The position numbers were made by a program, and so were the translations under genes. From assembly GCA_021234155.1 (NCBI GenBank), contig JAJEKV010000026.1, positions 372,001 to 436,000 of the forward strand: 64,000 nt of DNA, read 5' to 3'. Position 1 is the stretch's first letter, and the number at the start of each line of letters is the position of its first letter. Positions 55,906-64,000 of the stretch are shown one piece after another. The notes below the pieces were generated by a model that was given only the letters and a program-made list of their open reading frames with translations, was not told the DNA's origin and ran no database searches. Source of the stretch: Isoetes taiwanensis (lineage: Eukaryota; Streptophyta; Lycopodiopsida; Isoetales; Isoetaceae).

Positions 55906-57490
55906 AAGAATGAATAAATGAATGAATGATTTTTATCGTCCACTGAGACCAATCGGCCTATGGGACCCAGAAGGAGCGCAACAAGCTTATTACTGTCCGG
56001 GTTAAAAAACCCCCGCCCCGAAGGATTTTCGAGGGAAGAACCGTGGCAGTAATAAGAATGCTATCAAACTGTACAAGTATACATCATCATGAAATAAATG
56101 TATATATACATGTCAAGTGTGTGCCCGAGGACATAGCTGATCTCGCATGTCCATAACCTCCTGAAGGTACGATCCCAGCACCCGTACGGAAGCCTGCTCA
56201 ATGTCACATGTAGAGGTTGGCCTGGCCTGACCAACTCAGCATAGCGCGTCCCGATTTGATCATATGCTGGGCAACTTTGAAGGGTATGAGATTCATCCTC
56301 AATGACTCCCATTTGGCAGCATTGACAGAGCCTATCCTGGCGTGGCTCACCAATCTATCTGCCCGTCTCAATTCGAAGATGTGCGCTCCTGTGCGAATGG
56401 AGGCAATGAGTCTGCGCCTTTTCATGGGCAAGTAGGTACGCAGCCTCGTTCCAATGTGGGATTTATGTGGCGCTGGTAGTGTGCTGTCTTGACCTGTTCA
56501 AGGGCACTAGCATTCCAAACCTTGCTGAGGAAGCAGACGTCAAGATACTGCCTCAAGCTATGACGATCTGCCTCTGTTTGCCCATGTATGCACATGTGCT
56601 CCTGCACATTCCATCTAGCCAACCATTGAGCTCTCTTTTCCGTCCAGCAGGCCTTGAGGTGCTGCGGCCCAATTGCCATGATGTACACTAGGTTAGGGCG
56701 ACGAGCATCGTCTATATTGACCAACTTTTGAAAATAGACAATGTAGCGATCAAGGGACGCCCTCTGAAGAGGCAAGAATCTCGTCTCCTGCAGTAGAATT
56801 TGATATGGGACTGTGGACTTCACCCCCAGTGCTCTTACCAAGACGGCTTTCTGCACCTACTCCAAGTCATTCCAAGTAGCGAGGGATACTACTGGGCCCC
56901 ATACTTCAATCACATATAAAAGGACAGGCCCCACTAAGACTTTGAATAGGTGTGACTGATGGGCCCAATCATAGAACTCCGCTCTATGACTATTGTTTTG
57001 CATTGCATATAGTGCCTTCCAGCCCGCCGTCACTCGTAGCCGTATGGATGTGTCCCAATGCATAGTAGAAGGAGACTCCACTCCCAAATATTTGTATATG
57101 GATACCACTACCACATTCTGCCCTCGGTAACTGAAGGTGGGGATCCTCGGCTGACGTGAGGATGATATGAGAACCACCTTAGTCTTGGCCAGGTTGACGC
57201 ACATATCAGTTGCTTGGCAGAATGTGTCCAAGGCATCGAGATATCGTTGCATGTCTGCTGGTGTGTAAGCTAGGAGGCCCACATCATCAGCATATATTAA
57301 CTGCCTAATGATCTGGTGGAGAAGGGTGAGCTCCGTCGCCCCCATTATCAGCAAGCCAGCTCTCCAATTGATCAATGTAAAGCCCAAACAACGTTGGGGA
57401 GAGAGGGCATCCCTGACGAACCCCGATACTATTATTAAATGGTTGGCTTGTTGGCTGCAACCGACCCGAGCATCTTTCATAAGGCGAAAA
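55906..57490 (-). pseudogene. A-type LINE, 5'-truncated in the RT
   Basis: Starts in the RT at GVRQGCPLSPTLFGLYIDQLESW (near 57420) and continues with RQLIYADDVGLLAYTPADM (catalytic YADD at about 57285). Then come CVNLAKTKVVLISSS, YKYLGVESPSTMHWDTS and LYVIEVWGPVVSLATW, and further (56856-56422) LQETRFLPLQRASLDRYIV and LEQVKTAHYQRHINPTLERG. The zinc motif CQCCQMGVIEDESHTLQSC lies near 56280-56335. The 3' UTR has the TCC-TTCG-GGG loop at 56016-56025 and the terminal hairpin AGGCC-GATT-GGTCT at 55946-55959, with a TTCAT-type tail. Frameshifts near 57305, 56857, 56422 and 56310. Flanking words TAGAATAAGAA and TAGAAGAAGAA may be a worn TSD. Confidence 0.87.
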
Positions 57491-57981
57491 TAGAAGAAGA
57501 AACATTAAGAGACCTTGATCAGATCTTCAGCACTTCCAAGTTCCAAGTAAGTTCATACCTTCATGTTTCTTATTTTTGCTAAGAGCTTGCTTTTATCTAT
57601 CGTTTGTCTATTGTATTAATCATCCTTCTATTGTTCTTGTTTTAGGTGCAATCAATCAATCAGACAAACATGGATGATCTGATGAATGATAATATATCAA
57701 CTTAAAAAATACGTTCTAAATGGGAAAATATTATTTAAAGTTCTAATACTATTATTATAGAGCAGCTATACATGTTTAAGCTTGCAACTCACTCCCCTTG
57801 AAACATTTTCTAATTCCAAGTATTCTAAGATGTTCTTTAAGCAAAGGGAACTTCAAATCTGTTTTCAAAGTTGAAAACTTCGGATGTTGGCCATTCCCGT
57901 TCCCATCCGTTCCCGTTCCTGTTCCAGATTTTGGGTCAAAGTTTCCAAAACGTTCCCGTTTCGGGTAACTATGACTAAAAG

Positions 57982-58470
57982 TAACCCAACAAAGGGGTTT
58001 TGAGGCCACTAGTAAAAAATGAGTGCTATGCATCCCTAGTATACTGCCCATTTTTTTTTGAAGCCTCGCCTCTTGAACCTTGTATAGCTCCTCATCTCGT
58101 CAAGTTAACTGAATTGGGAAGAGGTTCTCTCGTACCGAAAGGTGAGTACCCTTGAGGTGATTCCCATGCTATAGCACATGTAGCCTATCTCGCGACACTA
58201 AAAATGCACCAGAAGATGATGTGGACAGTCTGGCTGTTGAGCACCCACTCTTCGTACTATAAAAGTTTATGGACCCTGGATGTGCATTGTATCTATGAAA
58301 AAATATGCAACTGCCTCCGTATCTGAAATAAGAGCTTGTTTCCTGGACCTTCATAAGCTGTAAGTTCAAGTGCGGGTCATGCCCGGGCTGATCTAAACTC
58401 GCACTCTGTCAAGAGATACATATGGTGTTTCGAGTGGAAAAAAATAAGGTGGGCCCAAAAAAGAAAAAGA
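57982..58470. other. Stretch without a recognisable gene
   Basis: No repeat or protein recognised between the hAT element and the next LINE end. Confidence 0.4.
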
Positions 58471-58879
58471 AAATAGAATAGAATAGAATAGAATGTTTTA
58501 TCGTCCACGGAGACCAATTGGCCTATGGGACCCAACAAGAGGCGCAGCAAGCGTATTACTGCCCGGGTTAAAAAACCCCCTCCCCGCCCTAAAGGGTTGT
58601 TTGGGGAAAAAACCGTGACAGGAATAGGCTTGCTGTCAAACTGTACTGAGACAAAAACACATACAAATATAGACAGAAATATGTACATGCATCAGGTGAG
58701 TGCCTGGGGGCCAAGCTGATCTCGGCAATCTACGATCTCTTGAATGTATGAGCCCAACCTCCGTACCGAGCTCGTGCTCACATCTCATCTAGGGGCTGAT
58801 CAGGATGAACCAGCTCAACATAGCGTATCTGAATGTCGTCATATGCTGGGCAACTCTGAAGGGTGTGGCATTCATCTTC

Positions 58880-58881
<2 letters not shown>
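58471..58881 (-). pseudogene. A-type LINE 3' end with (TTCTA)n tail
   Basis: Contains VEDECHTLQSCPAYDDIQIRY, VELVHPDQPL and a decayed end matching the copy at 55906-57490. The CCC-TTTA-GGG loop is at 58587-58596, the terminal hairpin AGGCC-AATT-GGTCT at 58511-58524, then CCGTGGACG, ATAAAA and a TTCTA tail (58471-58498). Its 5' truncation point falls exactly at the (GA)n tail of the next LINE. Confidence 0.85.

Positions 58882-58951
<70 letters not shown>
58882..58951 (+). repeat. (AG)n microsatellite, about 35 units
   Basis: Perfect dinucleotide run. On the minus strand it is the (TC)n tail of the B-type LINE at 58976-62822. Confidence 0.95.
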
Positions 58952-58954
<3 letters not shown>

Positions 58955-59004
58955 AATGAAATGTTTATTAATCACGTCTGCAGACCACCAGGTCTATGAG
59001 ACGT

Positions 59005-59692
59005 TCAACACGTACAATCAACGTTATAGAAAATATCATCTAATGCATCTTCCGACAATAATGCATTAGCCTCTCCTCCCAACTCCTCTCCTATAGAATT
59101 ATGACCAAATTGTTCCCTCAGACTCATAACATCTCTTATGAATTTCCCTATGCATTTGCCTTCTAAATCAAAAAACTCCAACAAGGTTGATGCTGAAATA
59201 TTATACCTGTTTCGAATTTCCAGATAAGCAGGGCACCTCAAGAGCACATGTTGTTCATCCTCCACTTCCTGTAAATTACATGCTTTGCAATGCCTCATTT
59301 CATGCGGGATTCCACTCCATCTGCCAATTTCTACCCCAAGTCTATGTGAGCTAAGTCTCATTCTGCTGATTAAATGTCTAAGCTTCAGGGACATACTTTC
59401 TCGAAGGTACTTAGCCTCTTGGAGCTTTGGATTAATACATCGAATGTAGAAATCCTTCTTAATCTCTGGGACTCTCCAGTTTTTCAAAATGACACCGCTC
59501 TTTTACCCATGTTCGAATATCCTTGCGATGCACATATAGATCATGGATGTTCAACCCCCATTTCCACATCCACTCCTCAACGTCGGCATACCAGCCCTTC
59601 AATTTTGTCTCCTCCATTGCCAAACGCGGCAAGTTATCATCATCCCCTCCAAATCGTAGCTTACAGAGATACGTAAGCAGTTTACACAAGGC
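59005..59692 (-). pseudogene. LINE ORF2, C-terminal zinc-binding part
   Basis: Two overlapping frames (59689-59459 and 59487-59005) joined by a frameshift near 59470: LLTYLCKLRFGGDDDNLPRL, MWKWGLNIHDLYVHRKDIRT, then DFYIRCINPKLQEAKYLRES and SHRLGVEIGRWSGIPHEMRH. The zinc motif CKACNLQEVEDEQHVLLRC (C-x2-C-x9-H-x4-C) follows. The same layout is seen in the A-type copies. Confidence 0.85.
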
Positions 59693-60727
59693 TTACGCCT
59701 CCCAGGGCATCATATCACATTCAGCAAGCATCATGTCATAAGGTGTTTGTACCTTTGTGCCTAGCTCCGTTCTAAGGAATTTTTTTTGGACCTTCTCTAC
59801 CCTTTTCCATGTATCTGCCGCCAAGCCTGGCCCCCAAACTTCACACCCGTATAACAGTACTGTCTGAACAAGTACTCTATATAACATCCGTTTCATGTCA
59901 AAATTCCAAATTTCAGCTTTGGCACTTCTGCGTTGCATGCTATACAAGGCTTTGAGACCCGCATTCACTCTATGCTCTACGGCCATATTCCAGCTCGGAC
60001 TTTTATCCACTTCCACTCCCAAATACTTATACGAGTTTACCAGCTCAACTGGTGTGTCTTTGTAAAAGAATAACAGATGGTCTGTTTTATTTGCCCCAAA
60101 GACAACCATCTTTGTTTTAGCAAGGTTTACTTGCATTCCCTTACTATCACAAAAATATGCCAGCGCATCCAGGTGCTTCTGCATCCCTGCCACTGAGCGT
60201 GATAGGATGACTATATCATCCGCATATAGCAAAAGCTTCACCGCATATCCATTTACCATTGTACCATCGCCCCCATGTTCCACCAGCCAACTCTCCAGCT
60301 CGTCAATGAATAATCCAAACAAAGTTGGAGATAAAGGACATCCTTGCTTGACCCCAATATTACTGACCACAACACTATCGCACTCCTTTACATAAGGTAG
60401 TGACAACTGAACTAGGACTTTTTCATATAGTACCTTAACCGCTTGTCTTAGTTCCACTGGGACTCCAAGTAGCTCCATTCTCTGCCAGAGATTATCCCTA
60501 TTCACCGTGTCAAAAGCTTTAGCATAATCTACAAAAAGAGCATATAAAGGCTTTTTCTTGCCAGTAACTGAATCTATCATGGCACGTAAAGTGATCAAAT
60601 GATCTATGGTAGACCGTTTAGGTCTAAATCCCGCTTGGCCCATTGCTCTGACTCCATTTTTCTCAGCCCACATATTAATCTTAGTGTTTAACATGGTAGC
60701 AAACAATTTTGCAAAGAAGAAGCGCAA
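59693..60727 (-). pseudogene. LINE ORF2, reverse transcriptase part
   Basis: Open frame of 344 codons: AMGQAGFRPKRSTIDHLITL, FVDYAKAFDTVNRDNL, VKQGCPLSPTLFGLFIDELE, VKLLLYADDIVILSRS (catalytic YADD), VNLAKTKMVVFGANK, YKYLGVEVDKSPSWN and VLLYGCEVWGPGLAADTW. The stretch 60727-61157 upstream, which should hold the start of the RT, is readable only in scraps and has several frameshifts. All catalytic residues of the preserved part are present. Confidence 0.9.
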
Positions 60728-61156
60728 ACCATAATCATCCTATAGTTACACGGGTCTTTATCGTCTCCGCTTTGTATAATGGAATAACTCTGTTAACTTG
60801 CCATGTGCGAGAAAACCATCTCTTACCGCCCGCATTTAGCTTTTTTTAAAAGCATCGCATGAACGGAATCCCGACCCATTTGAACATTTACGCCACTAAT
60901 CCACGTAGGCCCACGCCTTCCCATTTGCTAGTTTACTTAAACCTTCTTCAAGATCTTAGGGGTGAACTTGCATTCATCAACAATGGGATATGTGATCTCT
61001 TCCACATCGGAATACCGGGCACATGATATAGCTTGCGTGCTTGTCCTAACAATGCATCAATGTCCAAGGCGACTTCTTGTTTTACATTAGGCTTCAACTT
61101 TGTTCCAAAATTGCTTAGGTTTAACCAATAACTCCTCTATCATATCTTTCTGCTTT

Positions 61157-62330
61157 TTATAGATGTCTTTTGTTTCTTTTCATTGATTTGGTCAACTTCA
61201 CATACTCTTTCTTTAATTTTTGCCTTTCTATACCCTTCGCTTTCTTAAACTCTGCTCTCTTTGCCTTGCAATCTCTATCAAACCATGCATTGCAAGGGAT
61301 GCCTTTCAATTTTCTCTGCGATATGAAGCATTTGGCAGCAATTTCCAGGACCATTTGGGCAAGGGTCTCACTAATGGCACCTGCATCTTCTGGCCATTCT
61401 ATTTCCAATGTCTTTTGTTCACACAATTTCCCATACTCCTCCGCTTTATTATATTGCATATAAATCCTATGTCCAAATGGCACATGATCACTTACTTTTT
61501 GATGCATATTTCTAACCCGCAGCTCAACTAATAAAGGTGCGTGATCCGTTATCTGAGGCATTGCTTCCCCGATATGGAAATCCAACATCTGCTTTGCAAA
61601 ACATGTCCTAGCCAAAACCAAGTCTACAACACTAGCATCCCTGCATGTTAGTTTACCAGAATGCGGAAATTTGCTTATACCATTATATATAAGCAAGTCC
61701 AAGCCACTGCACATGTTAAGCACATGATTCCCTTGTGGTGTGGGCCATCTTATTTTATCAAGAGATTCACGATGCCACCCATATTCTTTTACCTCCGATT
61801 CATCTAGCATTTCCAACCACAACGGATCCCCTTCCGAGCTCACAATTGCTGCTTGTTTATTGGCAACTCTCCCATTAAAATCTCCCATCAACATAACATC
61901 TCCTTCCTGCAGAAGTGCCATCGCATCTTGCTCTAGCTGGAAAAAAGGATCGTCCCTGTCCAGACTCCCAACGTTATACACTGGTGAACCACGTGGGGGA
62001 AAGTAACAACCTGCAATAAATATTTTCCCAAACTGCCCAGGAATTTCAATCCAAATCTGTTGCAAAGAACCACGCTGTGGTACTAGCTTTATCATATGTC
62101 TGACATTTTTTCTAACATAACATGCAATTCCTCCATGCCCTTTTAACCTCCATGATTTTTTATACCATACAGAATGAAGCAGAATAAAATCATTTATTTC
62201 CGGTAAACCTTTCTCTTCATGTTCACAAGTTTCTAGAAAAAAAATAACATCAACATTCTCAAGCATAAAGCTAATTACATCTACTTTAAACTGACTAATA
62301 GAGTCAATATTCCAAATACATGACCACGAT
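61157..62330 (-). pseudogene. LINE ORF2, APE-type endonuclease part
   Basis: Open frame of 369 codons from 62266, and readable back to about 62330 as WNIDSISQFKVDVISFML. Endonuclease motifs: FFLETCEHEEKGLPEINDF (catalytic Glu), GHGGIACYVRKNV, FIAGCYFPPRG, MLMGDFNGRVANK (catalytic D-x-N), MCSGLDLLIYNG, VVDLVLARTCF and ITDHAPLLVEL (the usual SDH is TDH). The frame then runs into the linker before the RT and ends at 61157. The enzyme nicks target DNA to start target-primed reverse transcription. Confidence 0.88.
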
Positions 62331-62424
62331 CACGGTGGTCTCAACTACCTATGCCACAAGTATCCACCATTATCTTACCTCGTCAAGACCGGCACCTTAC
62401 GCCCATTACGTTTTGCCTCCTTCA

Positions 62425-62822
62425 TTATTTGTATACGCACTTTATGTTCCTCCAAGCTGCGGCTTTAGTGAGATCCTCATTGATGAACACCGAAGTACCT
62501 TTCAAGCTTGCACGTTTCCTAAGCACTTGCAATTTTTTTTCACGGTTACTAAATTTTACAATAATATGTCTGCCATTGTTATTCTCTTTTCCAATGCGAA
62601 AGGCTTCCATAATTCCTGCATCCTCAATCTGCAATTTCTCTTCAAGAAAATTTTCAACCACGTGCTTAGTATTCTCTTTAGCAACCTCAGGCATGCCAAG
62701 TATACGAATATTCAGTGCCCTTGCCTTTTTTTCCTGTTCTTCCCTGTAGGCTTCAAACTGATTTCTAATTTCAAATACATCACATGCTTTCTTTTCTTGT
62801 TCTTCCCTGTATGCTTCAAACT
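62425..62822 (-). pseudogene. LINE ORF1 C-terminal part (L1 ORF1p-like)
   Basis: Reads FEAYREEQEKKA twice (a duplicated coiled-coil piece), then LNIRILGMPEVAKENTKHV, VENFLEEKLQIEDAGIMEAF, NNGRHIIVKFSNREKKLQVL and KGTSVFINEDLTKA, ending in a short tail. The order (coiled coil, RRM-like, C-terminal domain with INEDLT) is that of L1 ORF1p. One frame change near 62695 separates the two parts. The N-terminus is absent. Confidence 0.7.
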
Positions 62823-62883
62823 ACATGCGTTGGCCACATGCTAAGGGAGAAATAACTTGAGAGATAGGAGATGACAAGAGATG

Positions 62884-62993
62884 AAGGGAGAGTCAAATAT
62901 TTGGCTCTCCCTTTGAGAGACAATTAGCCCCTAACTATTGTTAGGGGCGTTCCCATTAGGTGTCTCGCACTACCTCTGGTGAGGGCCATAACG

Positions 62994-63028
<35 letters not shown>
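62884..63028 (+). repeat. Two strong hairpins followed by T32
   Basis: 62884-62913 is a nearly perfect 15-base-pair palindrome (AAGGGAGAG...CTCTCCCTT, one T-G pair). 62927-62948 is GCCCCTAAC-TATT-GTTAGGGGC. A run of about 32 T follows at 62997-63028. No coding content. It could be a small foldback element or, on the minus strand, a short retroelement preceded by an A tract. Confidence 0.7.
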
Positions 63029-63030
<2 letters not shown>

Positions 63031-63287
63031 GCGCCCAAAAACTCCTCCCGGAATTCGGGCCACAAATTCCGACCCCTGTTCAAGAAATCATCCCCCTCAA
63101 TTATCCCTTGCAATTCCGACTTCAATTGCGTCAACGGGTAAATGATCGGCCTTGCAATTACATTTTCTCAAGCATTTACACTAAGATTTGATGTTTCTGA
63201 TTTGATATATTTCTTGCAGATTTCTGATCTACATTGTGATCTTCAGCATGTTTACTGTCAATTTCGTGTTCTACCAGTGTTTCAATC

Positions 63288-63998
63288 ATGATCAGAGCCA
63301 CCAGAACTGCTCAGCCGGCATCCACGAAGCCATTTATGCCTCCTAGATCCGAGAAATTGCCTCCAAAGAAGTCCAAGAGAATGACTGGCCAACTTTCTCA
63401 GTCAGATGCTTTGCAGATCAGTTCTCAGCCTCAAGGTGCAAAAGATTGTAATCCGAGGAAGCTCAGAAAGGCACTGCCTCTTAATCCCGGTGAGTTGATG
63501 CCCCCTGAAAATGCTTTGGCATTAATTGTTCAAGAAACCCCTTCAAAATAAAAAAAGAAAACGACCTGTAGATTGGTCTGATAATGCAATTGGGACAATG
63601 CTATTCTTGATGAAAGAGTATAAGGTTCATAACAATGGGAATATTAATCTTTCTGCTAGTCAGTGGAGAGAGATTATGATTAGACTTCAACAATCAGTGG
63701 ATGGCTTGGAAGATTTGAGGCAATTGAGGAACAAATGGGATAAGTTACAGATCAAATTTAGGGATGAAAAAGAGGCTTCTGATAGGACTGGTGCAGAGCC
63801 TTCAAGCTGGCCATGGTTTGACTCATGGAAGATTTAAAACATGGACAGACTAATGAAAGAGATATACCCGGTGGAGGAGATGATGGAGATTTCGGTCCTG
63901 AAGCATTTGAGGAAGCTCAAATATACACAAATGAATTCATGTCTCAAGCTTTCTATGAGACAATTGGTACTGAAGCATCTTTTATGGAATTCATAAAT
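63288..63998 (+). pseudogene. Myb/SANT-like DNA-binding protein, runs off the window
   Basis: The start at 63288 follows an intron-like acceptor (TTTCTTGCAG at 63213-63222). The first 87 codons are basic and Pro/Ser-rich (PPKKSKRMTGQL); a frameshift in an A run near 63547-63555 leads to KKRKRPVDWSDNAIGTML. The domain then reads FLMKEYKVHNNGNINLSASQ, WREIMIRL, DLRQLRNKWDKLQIKFRDEK and WPWFDS, which fits the Myb/SANT-like (trihelix-related) domain often found in the partner protein of PIF/Harbinger transposons and in related host genes. A second frameshift near 63822 leads to the continuing frame MEDLKHGQTNERD to the window end. The two frameshifts suggest a pseudogene, unless they are sequencing errors in the A run. 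Confidence 0.6.
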
Positions 63999-64000
63999 GT

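Larger units (their letters stand above)
54718..57981. mobile_element. hAT-like DNA transposon with 8-base TSD, carrying a LINE
   Basis: The perfect 8-base duplication ACTAAAAG lies at 54718-54725 and 57974-57981. The ends are inverted: CATAGTTACC at 54726-54735 and its complement GGTAACTATG at 57964-57973. Both subterminal regions are crowded with GTTCC(C/G) and its complement (about ten in 54750-54905, about six in 57890-57960). An 8-base TSD and clustered short subterminal repeats are typical of hAT elements. No transposase domain (BED finger, RW or dimerisation motif) could be read. Between 54.9 and 57.7 kb there are exon-like bits: a donor after CAAGTTCCAA at 57546 and an acceptor before GTGCAATCAATC at about 57645, ending in a stop near 57704. 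A LINE is inserted at 55906-57490. Confidence 0.85.
58976..62822 (-). mobile_element. B-type (L1-like) LINE, nearly full length
   Basis: 3.85 kb on the minus strand with the C-terminal part of ORF1, ORF2 with endonuclease, RT and zinc-binding C-terminus, and a 3' end with hairpin AGACC-TGGT-GGTCT at 58982-58995, then TAATAAACATTTC and a (TC)n tail. ORF1 is cut at its 5' end near 62822. It serves as the reference for the split copy at 48775-53960 plus 21741-22090. Confidence 0.88.

Noticed and set aside
58744-58959. Frame with a long (ER)n run
   Set aside because: It is the translation of the (GA)n microsatellite.

Overview
This window looks like nuclear DNA of a land plant, most likely a fern or a gymnosperm. 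It is AT-rich and gene-poor, and most of what can be recognised is plant-type retrotransposons, several of them primed by initiator tRNA-Met, together with an intronless PLS-class pentatricopeptide repeat (PPR) gene. I see no bacterial or organellar gene sets. Only one confident intact host-type gene is present: the PPR gene at 29755-31455 on the minus strand. Weaker gene candidates are a two-exon start at 39654-39893, a possible C48-protease-like fragment around 35420-35768, and a Myb/SANT-like coding region that runs off the right edge from 63288.

Layout from left to right: an L1-type LINE remnant (2786-4355, minus); an ORF1-only L1-like element (about 4990-6880, plus); microsatellites and a Ty3/gypsy integrase remnant (7135-9650, plus); an LTR with primer-binding site (13812-14234); an internally deleted Ty1/copia element with both LTRs and target-site duplication (TSD) (14524-17355, minus); and the 5' half of a second copia element (19262-21742, plus). 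LINE pieces follow (21741-23800), then a Ty3/gypsy element with two RNase H-like regions (23805-27115, minus) that carries two nested LINE insertions. Next come the PPR gene, a terminal-inverted-repeat (TIR) element with GGTTTCC-motif arrays (31822-33537), and LINE 3' ends at 36190-36915 and 37975-38185. Then a PIF/Harbinger transposase relic split by a miniature LTR element (44270-45640), the 3' half of the second copia element (45987-48774, minus), and the body of a B-type LINE (48775-53960, minus). The right end holds a hAT-like DNA transposon with a LINE inside (54718-57981), another LINE tail (58471-58881), and a nearly full-length B-type LINE (58976-62822, minus).

The main structural result is that the copia half ending at 21742 and the copia half starting at 48774 fit together to within a few bases. 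The same two points also split one B-type LINE. Both are explained by a single inversion of about 27 kb (21741-48774). A second result is that at least eight LINE 3' ends of several kinds share a small terminal stem-loop whose stem is kept by paired base changes, followed by a different microsatellite tail in each copy. A third is an element that pairs an L1 ORF1-like protein with that LINE 3' end but has no reverse transcriptase, resembling half-L1 elements known from mammals.

All calls come from reading the sequence by eye. Family names rest on recognised motifs, not on database searches.
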